Below are positions 21,358-47,187 of a stretch of 64,000 nt of DNA, one piece after another; the stretch's first letter is position 1; each line of letters starts with the position of its first letter. The position numbers and the translations under genes were made by a program. The notes beneath the pieces are model-generated. The model was not told where the DNA came from. It saw only the letters and a list, made by a program, of their open reading frames with translations, and did not search any database. Origin of the DNA: Steromphala cineraria (lineage: Eukaryota > Mollusca > Gastropoda > Trochida > Trochidae); the NCBI GenBank assembly GCA_916613615.1, contig OU744735.1, positions 57,148,582-57,212,581 of the forward strand, read 5' to 3'.

Positions 21358-24300
21358 TTATTCCCTTTCTTGCGGCTCTGTCGGTCTTCCCTTCTGGTTA
21401 TATTCCTGTAGTTCGAACTTTGCTTCGCAGGTTGACACAAGTAAATCTTTGAACTTTGAATACAGATCGTCACTCCGCTCTTCCAGCGTATCTAAACAAA
21501 CATCCAACTTGTCCAACATCGTGTTCAGATCTGTGTACTCTGCAAAAATTAAAAATTTCTTCTTAATTTGATAACTCCACTAATCCTTTGAAAACATAAT
21601 GTAAATCAACTTATCATTACGGACAGGCGGTTTAACCGGTATTTTCTTCATTCAAATAAAGCATTAATCTTCTCAATAAATATTCATAAGTAAAATATAG
21701 CATCATAGTACGGTACTGTTTTGCTCTTAAAAGGTTTCTTACTTTGTCATAATTCAATGTAGCTAACACTGTAAATATTCGTAACCTTCTTGTGAAAGAT
21801 TCCTTTGTTGATAATTGAATAAAAACACATCTTGAAGAAATTTACCAGTTGATTGAACATTTTGTCATGATCCAGTTGATGAAGAATTATACAACAAGTT
21901 ACGTTTATTCAATAATAAACAAGTAACCTTGACATCTCCTTGGAAAAAGTTAAGTTTCCTCTTTAGCAGAAGTGATATCATAATCTTTTTTTTTTTCTTT
22001 TTTTTTCCATTTTTTGTACAATTCCATATAGTGCATCTCATATTCATTTCACATGTACATTCAAGATATACATCATTCATAAGTTTACATACAACAATCA
22101 GTTATGGCTTCTTGCAAGGTACATTGATTATGATATATACATGATTCTTAAATATCATAATTCTTAAATAGCATATGGAGTGATGACCAGAAGGCATAGA
22201 ATCTTGCATAATTGCAACTTGAAAAAGCAATCATTTTTGTTATATGATAGTATGTAACTATTTCAAGCTGTAATGGTTTGAAATTTGGTATAACTTTTTT
22301 GATATGGCATTTGTACAGCATCGATTTTGTAATGAGAACAAGTGCATTCAAAGGGTTGTTGTTAATGCCTTTAAATCCAAACAGTATATTTTCCTCATTG
22401 AAATCAATGTTTCCTTCTGTATAGTTTGTCAGCCAATCTGACAATTGACTCCAGATGCTATTTGCATATTGACAAGAATATAACATATGTGAGATGGTTT
22501 CTACTGGGTCATGACATAGTGAACATGCTGATGATTCTATATATCCCATTCTAAACAGTAATTTGTTCGTACTTAGAATGTTATGAATGATCTTATGCTG
22601 AAACCATCTTAGTTCACTACTTTGTGTACATCTCTTAGCCATTTGATTGATATTTGTCCACTCTAATTCAGTGTATTCTTTTTGTAGATGGTCTTCCCAT
22701 TTCAAGAAGGTTCTGGATTTTGTGAACTTTGAGTCTAATAAAGTCATATAAAATGCTGAACTGCCTTGTTGACTATTTACTTTTGATATGTTGAAAGGGA
22801 GAATGGGCCTATGGAGCTGGTTTGTATCTGCTTTGACGTTGTGTAGTATTGATGATATTGATCTTTTAACTCCTTCATAGGTTAGAAAATCTGTTTTGAT
22901 GTTATATCTTTCGACAAAGTCTCTACATTAATATATTTTTCCGTTTTCATCAATCAAATCGGATATATAAGTTACACCCTTTTTATCCCATTGCTTAATA
23001 TGGATAGTGTCACCATCAATTTTGATATTACTGTTAAACCAAATTGATTTTATCATTATTTCTTCACCAGTAGTTTCTTTTTCACAGCAATGTAAAAATT
23101 TTGCCCAAACGGAGAGTACATCTTTCCAAAACATGTTTGAGATTTTTGGGACTATATTGTCTAAAATATAATTGGAATCTGCCAAATGTAGTAAATTAAT
23201 GTCCACAATATGTTCTTTGAACACACTTATCCAAACTGCATTTTTGTAAAAGAGTCTTTTTATCCAACTCAGCTTTTGTGCTGCTATAGATGTACTTATT
23301 TCAGGAACACTTATACCTCCATATTTTGGTGGAAGCTTCATAATATCCCTCTTGATTTTATCCGGCTTCCCTTTCCAAATAAATTGGTAACATTTCTTTT
23401 GGAAATCTTCTATAGTTTTTGCAGGGGGAGTGGGGATACTACTAAACAAGTGATTGAGTTTTGGAAGTAATAATGATTTTAGAACTGTCAGGATATCATA
23501 ATCTTGCTTGAATTAATAAGACAACTCTATGTTCATCAAGACATTTTTGATATACTTTGTCTAATATATATAGTGATTCAAAAATCTCTCTAGCCATTTG
23601 GAATATTATTGTTGTTGTCACAATGTGTTTTCAAAGTTTTTTAAATGAAACAATCTATTAAAGGGACCATTCAAATGGGGTATTTTTTGTGGAAACAAAA
23701 TTCAGGAGGACTTTCCTGTTTACAATTATATATGATTTTTACATGATAATTTCACACCTAATTGCTAATATGTATGTGAGCAAGGATTTGGAAAGCCAGG
23801 GTCCATGGGCCATTTTTCACTTTAGATAAAAAAATGGCCCGTTGAAATTTTGAAAGTTACTGTTGAAATAAGGGCAATGGCCCATTTGAAATTCAGAAAA
23901 TTACTGAAAACCCTGAAATGGCCCATTGTCAAAGGTGTCTTTCCCAATCCCTGTGTGAGGAGGGAGAGCATTTCAGTTGTTCAAGATATAACAATTTGAC
24001 AAAGAATAAAGTGTATCGCTCAAAAAAATAAAAACATTGTGAAATGAAGCCAATCATCGAAGCTACAATCGTGGAATGCATTTCTGCAACAAAATGCTGT
24101 CATAACTGATAACTTTATAATGAATTATTTGTAAATATGCTCCTATTCTATCAATCTCTTAATTTGGTTAATGAATTAACAAAATACAGCACATTTGTTT
24201 TCTCGCAATGCTAACATTTCAAAATGGCAATTGTAACATGACTTCGGTAAATACTCGTTTCTGATTGGTTGATTTGAAGGATTTCCCAGTGTTAAATGGC

Positions 24301-25698
24301 AATGAACACCCGCAAATTGGCTGAGGCGAATCACCGCGAAAGGATACATTATTTGGTCCGCCTCCACATTAAAATGTTCCGATTCTCCCAATATTCGTGG
24401 CCGATTCACATTTTACTGTTGTTGATGTCGTTTTCTAACTTGCGCATTCCCGTGGATGCCAAAAATCCTTTTCTATTTGCTTTAGTTTTATGTAACTAAA
24501 CTTTCTTAATTGGCTAAGTTTCTCCTGATTTGCCGCCTTGTGCCATGCGGCCGGTTTCTTTCGAATGCCGTTCCCATAGCACGACGTCACAAAGCCCAAC
24601 GGTTATGACGTCATAATGATCGCGTCACAGTCGCAATGGTCTGGGCGAGTTAAAGATGTTTGTTCAGTCGGGTTTGTTCCTGTTGGTTTATGAATTATAT
24701 AACTGTTTTCTCTCTCATAAATTTCACAATGAATACTATAAGATCTCATCGTTATGAATGCGTTATGTTTGCAATATAAGAACACTATTTTAATGTCTAT
24801 AACACTGGGAATTCCTTCTTCTTTATAGCTGCGAACACCTATAACAATAATTGATCAGTCGTTAGTTCCTTTCAACTCAGAATTCCCTACGCAATAATAG
24901 AGTTCGCTCTCAAAATGCTTAAAACTAGCGGTCATGTTACAATATCGATAAATAGTTGCGTTTGTAAAATTTCCGGGATTCATTGTTATTCAACACCCGC
25001 AAATTTAAGCGTTTAAAACCTCCGGCTAACGCCGTCGGTTTTAAACTAAATTTGCGGGTGTTGAATAACAATGAATCCCGGAAATTTTACAAACGCAACT
25101 ATTTATCTTCTAAAATGAAAGTCGATCGAGTGGTGCCTTTAATAAAGCTTTAAAAATCTGCAGAGATTTCTTAACTTGTGTATCAAGGATGGTGTAGATT
25201 AAATTTAGCTTAAAACTCAACACAATTTGGTCCCATTATTTTTAACGACTTATTTACTTTCAAATTTTTGCCCTAACTGAGAGATTCTTTTGAAGACCAT
25301 GATGGAGAATGAAATAAATTTGATTGCCACAAATCAGTTCCAAGTAAAACAATATCAAGCAAAAATTGGATCTTGATAAACGTTTTAGACAAAAATTACA
25401 AATTAATTTAAAATCAATATTCATATATAGATGTGTCATGATACTCATCGAGGTTTAATTTTACATCAAATGAAACGTCCTTCACATATTAGTCTGTCTG
25501 AATTTGTTTCTTCAATATTGACATGTGATAAAGACCTTGTGCGCATCCATCGACAAGAACTTCGAACTCATTCCCCTTTGGAGGTTCTTCAACTTCTTCT
25601 TCTTCCTCCTCCTCAATTTCATCATCTATCATAGGAATATCAGCCTCGCTGACATCAATTGTTTTTCTTTCCTCCTCTTGATCGTCTCCATCCGCCAT
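21358..25698 (-). CDS. BBLN: Bublin coiled-coil protein (UPF0184 family), two exons
   Basis: Join of exon 1 (25698 down to 25536) and exon 2 (21539 down to 21358), 114 residues. Exon 1 encodes an acidic N terminus (MADGDDQEEERK..., a run of seven Glu, then VLVDGCAQ) and ends in CAAG/GTCTTT. Exon 2 follows TTTTTGCAG and continues in phase as E-Y-T-D-L-N-T-M-L-D-K-L-D-V-C-L-D-T-L-E-E. This matches the conserved core of vertebrate BBLN/C9orf16 (E-Y-x-x-I-N-x-M-L-D-x-x-x-x-C-L-D-x-L-E-E), a short coiled coil. The family acts on intermediate filaments in epithelia (known in C. elegans). Human BBLN is 83 residues; the difference is the longer acidic head. The donor is weak (GTCTTT), so the exact exon 1 end is the least certain point. 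The 4-kb intron hosts a LINE and a large palindrome. Confidence 0.8.
21974..21987. repeat. Target-site duplication of the truncated LINE (left)
   Basis: GATATCATAATCTT, repeated exactly at 23492-23505. Fourteen bases is a normal length for endonuclease-primed retroposition. Confidence 0.85.
21988..23491 (-). mobile_element. 5'-truncated L1-like non-LTR retrotransposon in BBLN intron
   Basis: A 1.5-kb minus-strand insertion between two 14-bp target duplications. Its 3' end is an A-rich tail (plus-strand T runs at about 21988-22007). The frame from about 23490 to 22148 encodes the C-terminal part of an ORF2-type protein: LLLPKLNHLF...KKCYQFIWKGKPDKIKRD, then the zf-RVT segment LRWFQHKIIHNILS...CSLCHDPVETISHMLYSC. 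One in-frame stop (TAA, 22928-22930) divides it; the frame is otherwise open. The endonuclease and reverse transcriptase core are missing through 5' truncation. It is dead but fairly recent, judging by the perfect target duplication. Confidence 0.85.
22148..23449 (-). pseudogene. LINE ORF2 C-terminal fragment with one in-frame stop
   Basis: Two open segments (23449-22928 and 22747-22148) are in the same reading frame, separated by the stop at 22928-22930 and a further open stretch. The protein begins beyond the RT catalytic core, so no activity is expected. The first methionine is arbitrary because the frame stays open up to the truncation point near 23490. Confidence 0.8.
23506..24590. other. 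BBLN intron sequence, no clear feature
   Basis: 23800-23940 repeats the phrase ATGGCCCATT several times in diverged form. 24290-24540 is GC-richer and begins with AACACCCGCAAATT, a 14-base match to the arms of the palindrome at 24947-25107, so it may be a fragment of a related repeat. Confidence 0.4.
24603..24616. promoter_or_regulatory. Palindromic CRE site (TGACGTCA) in a small CRE-like cluster
   Basis: TTATGACGTCATAA contains a perfect TGACGTCA core (24606-24613). ACGACGTCAC lies about 25 bases upstream and GATCGCGTCAC just downstream. This is a plausible CREB/ATF binding cluster within the first intron of BBLN. Function is inferred from motif alone. Confidence 0.4.
24947..25107. repeat. 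Perfect long palindrome, 61-bp arms
   Basis: Arms 24947-25007 and 25047-25107 are exact reverse complements. Inside, a second pair (25011-25020 and 25037-25046, GTTTAAAACC) extends the hairpin to 71 pairs with a three-base bulge and a 16-base loop. No mismatches are seen in 61 bp, so it is recent or maintained. It resembles a MITE, but no clear target duplication is visible. Confidence 0.9.
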
Positions 25699-25701
25699 CT
25701 T
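25692..25701 (-). promoter_or_regulatory. YY1/TISU-like element overlapping the BBLN start codon
   Basis: Minus-strand AAGATGGCGG spans the BBLN ATG. It matches the YY1 consensus and 10 of 12 positions of TISU, the motif that directs both transcription and initiation on mRNAs with very short 5' UTRs. If used, the BBLN transcript would start only a few to about 30 bases upstream. Confidence 0.45.
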
Positions 25702-27258
25702 TATGTCATGTGACCCATTTTACAAAGCTCAAGGGGCCGTATTATACATTCTGAAGTATTATTATAAAAAAACATGAATACATAAAGCATTGTCCTTTTA
25801 GAGAAAATTTATTTATTATTTTAACTCACAATTGATTTCCAATTATTCTTTATCGTCTTAATCTGTGTTGTGAATGGGTTTAGTTTATCTTAATATATGA
25901 GTGGACTGACTTAGTATACGACCCCTTAACCCGAGACCGGAAGAACTTGCAAGCGAAAGCCCGTGCGTGTCAGACAAAATCAGAGGTGAGGATCAAATCC
26001 ATCGTCATCTTAGAAGAGATCGGTCGTGATTTTAAGAATAATTTTTAACCGAGTAGCGTTTATAGTTCCAGAAAATTTGCGTCACTTATTTCATAGGTAT
26101 GTAGTCTAATATAAACGCATTTCATAGGTACGCCGCTTTATACCGGTTTCAAAATGGCGTCGAAGTGCATTTTTGGGTCATCGTCATTCGACAAAGGCCT
26201 TGATAGAATTTTAGATTGATTTGTTACTAACGGAACGGGTAGTTATTTTGGTTGTTATTCAATTCAAAAGTATTAATATAAGATAATAACCAAAATATAA
26301 TTGGTAAGTTGATACATCCATTATTCCTGCACTAGATCTAGTTCTGGACGCATTTGTTTGAACTGAATTTGAAGTTGGAATTTGATTGATGCGATTCACA
26401 GTTGATCTACTAAGTACTCACTGCGTGTATTTAATCAAGAGCATCTCTAATTATTTTATTGGACAAAACGATTATGGTGCTGTTTATAAATGTTTTTTTT
26501 TTTTTTTTCGTGATGGCCTTTTTGGTGAAGAAATTGTTACGCTTTTGTTTTGCTCCTTTTGTTCATCGATCATGAGTACTAATGTAATTTATTTACATTC
26601 AATATCTCCAATAACCTTGAACCTTAACAGTTTCACGTGATTGATCCACATCTAGGTTACCAAACAACTATTTTGGGCAAGTAGTTGGCACTACATATAC
26701 ATTTTGCAGTGCTGCAGTATTTTATATATAGCCTTTTAGTAACTGTGTGAGGTAATGTCTATATTTTCCTAGACAAAGTATATATAAGCTGCAAATTCAA
26801 TTTTGTAAGCAATAGAATTATACAGAGGGGTACTGGGTAACCATTTATTATAATACTTTCTACCCCAAAAGAGAACCAAATCATGTCTATGCTAGTATGT
26901 TCACAAGCTACTGCAATGGAGGTTTGTAATGAATGTTCATTTGAAATTGACTACTATGTTTTCAAAATGGTGTTGATAGAATTAATAATATAGTATTTAA
27001 TGAAAGCAGCATTGTTCAAAGCCTTAGGTAATTAGCAGAAATGGCCTTTTCAACATTCTGAGTGTATTAGTATGGACCCCTTAGACAATGTAACCCTCGC
27101 CTTGGCTATCGCCAGTTATACAAAAATAATTTTTTATTGTGACCCTCTTTAATGGTAAGGATTAAATATTGTACTTTAAATTGGGACATCAAGCAAATTA
27201 GCAAATCTTTTTAGGGTAACATAATATGTATATTACAACTATTCAGAAATCTTTGCAG
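25699..27258. promoter_or_regulatory. Head-to-head intergenic region of BBLN and DDX39B, probable shared promoter
   Basis: The two genes diverge from this 1.56-kb interval. Motifs include an ETS-type ACCGGAAG (25936-25943) and a YY1-type AAAATGGCG (26151-26159); no convincing TATA box is seen. An untranslated first exon of DDX39B should lie here, because the coding exon is preceded by an acceptor (CTTTGCAG, ending 27258). I cannot place that exon with confidence; around 26100-26240 is the best candidate. Confidence 0.45.
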
Positions 27259-27270
27259 ATAATATCCAGA

Positions 27271-41222
<13,952 letters not shown>

Positions 41223-41444
41223 GCTGGATGTGCTACCTTTCCTGCCAGTGCTGACGAATCCTGAAATCATCTGCCATGTCGCATGGGTCTTCAAGTCTTA
41301 ACGTGTCTGTGGGACAAAATTGTCTTGTACATTGAAAAAGGAAACTTTTTATTATGAAAGATTTTATCAGTCTTGTGTTTGTACATTTTAGCAAAGAAAT
41401 CTTCACTTTTATGTTGTCATCATGTCACTGTAAATACCACTGAT

Positions 41445-41450
41445 AATAAA
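41445..41450 (+). terminator. Polyadenylation signal of DDX39B
   Basis: AATAAA, 223 bases after the DDX39B stop codon, followed within about 20 bases by a T/GT-rich tract. It is the first such signal after the stop. Confidence 0.75.
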
Positions 41451-41744
41451 CTTAAGTGTTTTTACTCGAGTGTGCTGTTTTCTTCTAAACCTTAGTCTGG
41501 ACAAAATTAAATCTTTGGCAAGGCAGGAGGCTTCGTAACAAAGCATATTTTCTCTAGTGTCAACTTCTAAAGGGCTAAACGATAGAAAATGGATATAACA
41601 TCAATGTTAAGGGGTTAAATTTGGCAAAAACGTATACAGGGATTGGGTAAGGCATCCTTGACATTGGGCCATCAAAGTTTTTTTGTAATTTACTTAAATT
41701 AAAATGGGACATTGCCCTTATATCAATAGCAAACTTATTAATTT

Positions 41745-42130
41745 TATCATTAGAATTACAAGATATCCGCTGTAGGGTATAAACAACCAATACTCAATAC
41801 ACATCCCCAGAGATCATTGGAATTACAATATATCTGATTAAAGGGTATAAACGACCAATACTCAATGCATATCCCCACAGATCATTTGAATAACAAGATA
41901 TCCGCTGTAGGGTATAAACAACCAATAATCAATACACACCCCAGAGATCATTGGAATTACAAGGTATCTGATGTAGAGTATAAACAACCAATACTCCATA
42001 CACACCCCAGAGATCATTGGAATTACAAGATATCCGCTGTAGGGTATAAACAACCAATACTCAATACACACCCCCAGAGATCATTGGAATTACAAGGTAT
42101 CAGCTGTAGGGTATAAACAACCGATACTCA
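41745..42130 (+). repeat. Tandem repeat, about six units of 66-68 bp
   Basis: Units contain AGATCATTGGAATTACAAGA, CCGCTGTAGGGTATAAAC and CAATACTCAATACACA. AGATCATT is at 41811, 41879, 41945, 42011 and 42078. It lies about 270 bp past the DDX39B poly(A) signal. Confidence 0.85.
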
Positions 42131-42529
42131 ATACAAGAACCATTCACTGGATTCTCTTCATAACTTACACAATGCGTGTTATTGGGAAGGCGCCTGGCCC
42201 AGTCGATTTTGGTGACCTTCAAATTATTTTCAAGGTCAAAGTGAGGCTTGTATATGGTAGACCCAGGGACCAGTTGATTTGTTGTGGTCTAAATGACATC
42301 TAGTAGCATGACAAGTGTAGACAAGTGTTTTTATGTATACAGTATGCATTTTGTTCACATCAATTTTTGCGGGGGATCTTGTCACCTTTGTGACAAATAC
42401 TTGTTTCTCTCAATATTGGTATATGACCAAAAATGTATATCTATATCCTATAAATTTATCACTCTTAACTCTGAAATTCCGTATGAAGAAAATTATCGCT
42501 AAAATGACACTATGTAACAGTTTCGTTCT

Positions 42530-42592
42530 TACGTTACGCTGCGCTGAAACTGCAACATGACGATTGGTTAGATTGACTCACGTGTTATACAG
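42530..42592 (+). promoter_or_regulatory. Promoter-like module, copy 1, truncated by minisatellite
   Basis: ACGACGATTGGTTA-type sequence with an inverted CCAAT box (ATTGG, 42563-42567) and E-box CACGTG (42579-42584) exactly 16 bp apart, as in copies 2 and 3. The NF-kB site of the other copies is absent, because the 25-bp minisatellite begins at the E-box. Confidence 0.5.
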
Positions 42593-44306
42593 ACTTATAA
42601 AGTGACGTGTTATACAGACTAATAAAATGACGTGTTAAACAGACTTATAAAGTGACGGGTTATATACAGACTTATAAAGTGACGTGTTAAACAGACACAT
42701 AAAGTGACGGGTTATACAGACTTATAAAGTGACGTGTTATACAGACACATAAAGTGACGGGTTATACAGACACATAAAGTGACGGGTTATACAGACACAT
42801 AAAGTGACGTGTTATACAGACACATAAAGTGACGTGTTATACAGACACATAAAGTGATGGGTTATACAGACTAATAAAGTGACGTGTTATACAGACTAAT
42901 AAAGTGACGGGTTATACAGACTTATAAAGTGATGTGTTATACAGACTTATAATGTGACAGGTTATACAGACTTATAAAGTGACGTGTTATACAGACTTAT
43001 AAAGTGACGTGTTATACAGACACATAAAGTGACGTGTTATACAGACTAATAAAATGACGTGTTATACAGACTTATAAAGTGACGTGTTATACAGACTTAT
43101 AAAGTGACGTGTTATACAGACACATAAAGTGACGGGTTATACAGACACATAAAGTGACGGGTTATACAGACACATAAAGTGACGGGTTATACAGACACAT
43201 AAAGTGACGGGTTATACAGACACATAAAGTGACGTGTTATACAGACACATAAAGTGATGGGTTATACAGACTAATAAAGTGACGGGTTATACAGACTTAT
43301 AAAGTGACGGGTTATACAGACACATAAAGTGACGGGTTATACAGACACATAAAGTGACGTGTTATACAGACTTATAAAGTGACGGGTTATACAGACACAT
43401 AAAGAGACGGGTTATACAGACACATAAAGTGACGGGTTATACAGACACATAAAGTGACGTGTTATACAGACACATAAAGTGACGGGTTATACAGACACAT
43501 AAAGTGACGGGTTATACAGACACATAAAGTGATGGGTTATACAGACTTATAAAGTGATGTGTTATACAGACTTATAAAGTGACGGGTTATACAGACTAAT
43601 AAAGTGACGGGTTATACAGACACATAAAGTGACGTGTTATACAGACACATAAAGTGACGGGTTATACAGACACATAAAGTGATGGGTTATACAGACTTAT
43701 AAAGTGACGTGTTATACAGACTTATAAAGTGACGGGTTATACAGACTTATAAAGTGACGGGTTATACAGACTTATAAAGTGACGTGTTATACAGACTTAT
43801 AAAGTGACGTGTTAAACAGACTTATAAAGTGACGGGTTATACAGACTTATTAAGTGACGTGTTATACAGACTTATAAAGTGACGTGTTAAACAGACTTAT
43901 AAAGTGACGGGTTATACAGACACATAAAGTGATGGGTTATACAGACACATAAAGTGACGGGTTATACAGACACATAAAGTGATGGGTTATACAGACACAT
44001 TAAGTGACGGGTTATACAGACACATAAAGTGACGTGTTATACAGACACATAAAGTGACGTGTTAAACAGACACATAAAGTGACGTGTTATACAGACTTAT
44101 AAAGTGACGGGTTATACAGACTTATAAAGTGACGTGTTATACAGACACATAAAGTGACGGGTTATACAGACACATAAAGTGACGTGTTATACAGACACAT
44201 AAAGTGACGGGTTATACAGACACATAAAGTGACGGGTTATACAGACACATAAAGTGACGGGTTATACAGACACATAAAATGACGGGTTATACAGACTTAT
44301 AAAGTG
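42579..44306 (+). repeat. Minisatellite, about 69 copies of a 25-bp unit
   Basis: Unit GTGACGGGTTATACAGACAC plus ATAAA, 25 bp. Variation is concentrated at two places: GACGT, GACGG or GATGG, and CACAT, CTTAT or CTAAT. Variants occur in repeated multi-unit patterns. The first unit grows out of the E-box of the preceding promoter-like module (CACGTGTTATACAGAC). No spacer/repeat alternation, so it is not a CRISPR array. Confidence 0.95.
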
Positions 44307-44710
44307 GCGCATCATTGTTCACTGAAATACCGCCTAAAATAATTATGTTATTACCATTTATGTGGATATCATTATTACACAAAACGCTTTTTAGTAGATG
44401 ACGTGGCAATAATTCTTTTTATGTCGTCACGAAAGGGGCGTGTGACCAGCAATGCATTCACTAGTTTGTCGCCAGATAGATATAAGCTGCCCATCAAAAA
44501 TGACTTTTAAAACAGCTTAATTACTTAATTACCATATTAACCAAATTTGAGTAGCGACCTTTGACGCACTATTAAATATTTTAATCAGACATTCATATAT
44601 TCCAAAGAAAATAGTAAACATGTTTGTGATTATGTAAACTTTAATGAATAAATATAAACAAAATCAAATTCGAAGATCAATTTTGATTTTTGAGTACTAG
44701 CATCTTAGTT

Positions 44711-45076
44711 TTAAAGGGGCAGTAGCACGTTTTTTGATAATTTTATATCTTAAAATTTTCACTGATAATTATTGTAAGTTAAAGATAAATATATTATTTT
44801 GACAGTGTTCAAAATTTCAATACATAAGCCAATCATCAATAGTCAGAGGACAAAGTATGAAGATTCACATAAAATCCATTGGCGGTCATTTTGTGTGAAC
44901 ACCTTTAATTCATTTTTTGTAAGAAAAATAAATCGCATGGCTAAACGTTACCTGCTATATTTGAACTATTACTGCTCCATTTAGTTTAAATACATTGTCT
45001 TTCAATTGGAACCATTTATTTTTATTTCCTGACATCAACTTTTATTCCCCCTAAAAACATGCTACTGCCCCTTTAA
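44711..45076 (-). mobile_element. TTAA-flanked MITE, copy 1
   Basis: TTAAAGGGGCAGTAGCACG at one end and its complement at the other (366 bp). It is inverted relative to copies 2 and 3; all three share internal sequence (ATTGGAACCATT, TCCATTGGCGG or complements). TTAA at both ends suggests piggyBac-type mobilisation. Confidence 0.8.
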
Positions 45077-45279
45077 ATTAAGAACACAAATGCTTTTAGG
45101 ATATACATAGCCAAGCAAAACAGTACGTATTACCTCCCTTGACTTACGTGCAGACAATATCGAGTTTATTGCCAATATGATTAATCTTAATAACTTCGCA
45201 ATGTGTTATAGGACTTTTCTTTTCAACGTCTTGAGAAATAATGGTCTTTGAAACAATAGAAATAATGGGCTGGTTGCAT

Positions 45280-45545
45280 GTGTGTGAAACGCTGCGCTAC
45301 ACTGCTGACGGTAGTACCCTGAAACCCCTACAACTCATTTCCCCTACAGCTTGTACAACAACAAAGTTATGGTCCATTGCACTGGACTGGATATAATCCT
45401 GCTGACGCATAGTTCATGCCACATGACACATTGCAACACGACGATTGGTTAATGTGTGTCACGTGTCCGAAAAAGGGAATTTCCCGTAACTCAGCAACTT
45501 GCATAACAAGGAGAAGGACTAAACAAATTTCAGTTGGTATTTCAG
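45280..45545 (+). promoter_or_regulatory. Promoter-like module, copy 2, with NF-kB site and possible 5' exon
   Basis: TGTGTGAAACGCTGCGCTAC, then inverted CCAAT (ATTGG 45444-45448), E-box CACGTG (45460-45465) and a perfect palindromic NF-kB site GGGAATTTCCC (45475-45485). About 60 bases later TATTTCAG/GTATTG could be the donor of a short untranslated exon. It matches 47590-47762 along its length. Confidence 0.55.
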
Positions 45546-46551
45546 GTATTGTTATATAATTTTGTTTTTCAACTTCAAGTTCCATATACAGATAGTGTCA
45601 TTGAGGCATACTCTTACTTTACAAATATTTAAATGAATGTATAAATGTCTGATTATTGCGAACTTTGGAGTGTCACCTGGCTCGTAATATACTTCCGCGT
45701 TATAGTAGTCTTGATTTGCATTTTACATAAATTTCATTATAATCATTTTACATATGTTGATCATGTTGATCCTTGGTAGTTAAGTTCATTTCTAAACTTA
45801 AATAGACGAACGAGAAAAAAAATCCATATGTAATAATGTACTTCGAGATTAATGATAGCTTTTAAGAAGAACATTCGTTCAGCATCTTATACCTCATTGA
45901 AAGAATACAGGTAAAAGATTCAGCTCTACAATTTTTAGAATTTACTTTAATCATAATCATGCACTACATACAGATATGATCGCCGAGATTTTTAACCGAC
46001 TGTAGTTGTAAATAAAGATCCTTTAATCACCCACATTGATTACCTTCCTACATAAATAAACATACAATTTTTAGACATTACAAAACTATTTACAAAATCA
46101 AAGAACAATTTATAAGTTAACTCAAGATGCTAGAGTGTTGCTAAAATTTCACCATTGCCTTCTTTCACAAAGCCCTAAAGTGATCGTAAGCCCTAAAAAT
46201 AGCCTTAAGTACGCGGCGGAAATAGAAATAAAATTGTTTTTGACGTTTATTTCTTTATTTCTAGACTAATGAAAGTAATTCGTACATATGTGCAAATAAT
46301 TAAGTTTATCCCAACCAGGCCTTATGAAATCATTGCAAAACATACTTTAAATTGCTTTTGTTTCGGTAAAACTGCCCAAAATTTGCATATTTTCAATACA
46401 TTTGGAAAACTGCTATAGCCTACGTCACTCTCAGCAATGCGCGTGACAATAAACCTGCAATGCTCATTTCACTTGAATTTGCAGTTTCACGTGTGTTGCC
46501 ACAGCAACTCTGCAATTAACAACAACAGTTATGAATGAACTCGTAAGAATA

Positions 46552-47187
46552 GTAGTAGTATTATCATATTTTTATTTAAATGTCACACGCTTCTTACATT
46601 TATATACAAAACATGATACACATTATAAAACAATGCGTCGAGCCACAAATGGCTTATGAGACACTAAAAGAACACATTTTACTGTTTATAAATACTTGTT
46701 TTTGAATATAAAATATCTAATCCAATCAGATTGATAACAGTTCTCTTCTAATAATAATATTTAAAATCGAAGAAGCTAAAATATTTTGCAAATTGCTTTC
46801 ATTCATAAGAAAGACAAACTTTTCATTATCATTTAAATCATAAAACGCATCATTACGTTTAAAAGCAGCTTCAAACAGAATAAAACGCAAATCATCATAG
46901 AGATTACATCTCATTAAGAAATGGTATTCATCTTCAACAATATGTATATTTTCAATACAATATTTACAATGCCTTTGTAAAAGAGGAACCGGAGGCTTGG
47001 CATATCTGCCGGTTTCAATAAACAATTCCAAAATACTAAATTTGGATAAAATACGACGATGATCTCTAAACATGCAATTCTTTACATAATTTTCCATAAT
47101 GGGAGTGTTTTTGTACAAGCGATAAGTGCACAATTTGTTTCCGATTTGGAGGGGCATGTTGAATAGAGAAGTATTCATATCAATCAA
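46552..47187 (-). pseudogene. Non-LTR retrotransposon C-terminal fragment
   Basis: A minus-strand open stretch of 153 residues (47187-46726) ends in a Cys/His segment HCKYCIENIHIVEDEYHFLMRC preceded by LFIETGRYAKPP. This is the pattern of C-terminal domains of animal LINE polyproteins. The reverse transcriptase core is missing and the upstream side is AT-rich with stops. The remaining sequence to about 46552 is presumably its 3' UTR, ending in an A-rich run. Confidence 0.65.

Noticed and set aside
41862..42116. Open frames on both strands with repeated YKQPI or YWLFIPYS peptides
   Set aside because: They are translations of the 67-bp tandem repeat.
42579..44306. CRISPR-like array
   Set aside because: Units are contiguous 25-bp repeats without unique spacers and the DNA is eukaryotic; it is a minisatellite.
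46490..46500. Further promoter module (CACGTG near 46493)
   Set aside because: The E-box lacks the CCAAT and NF-kB partners at the expected spacing.
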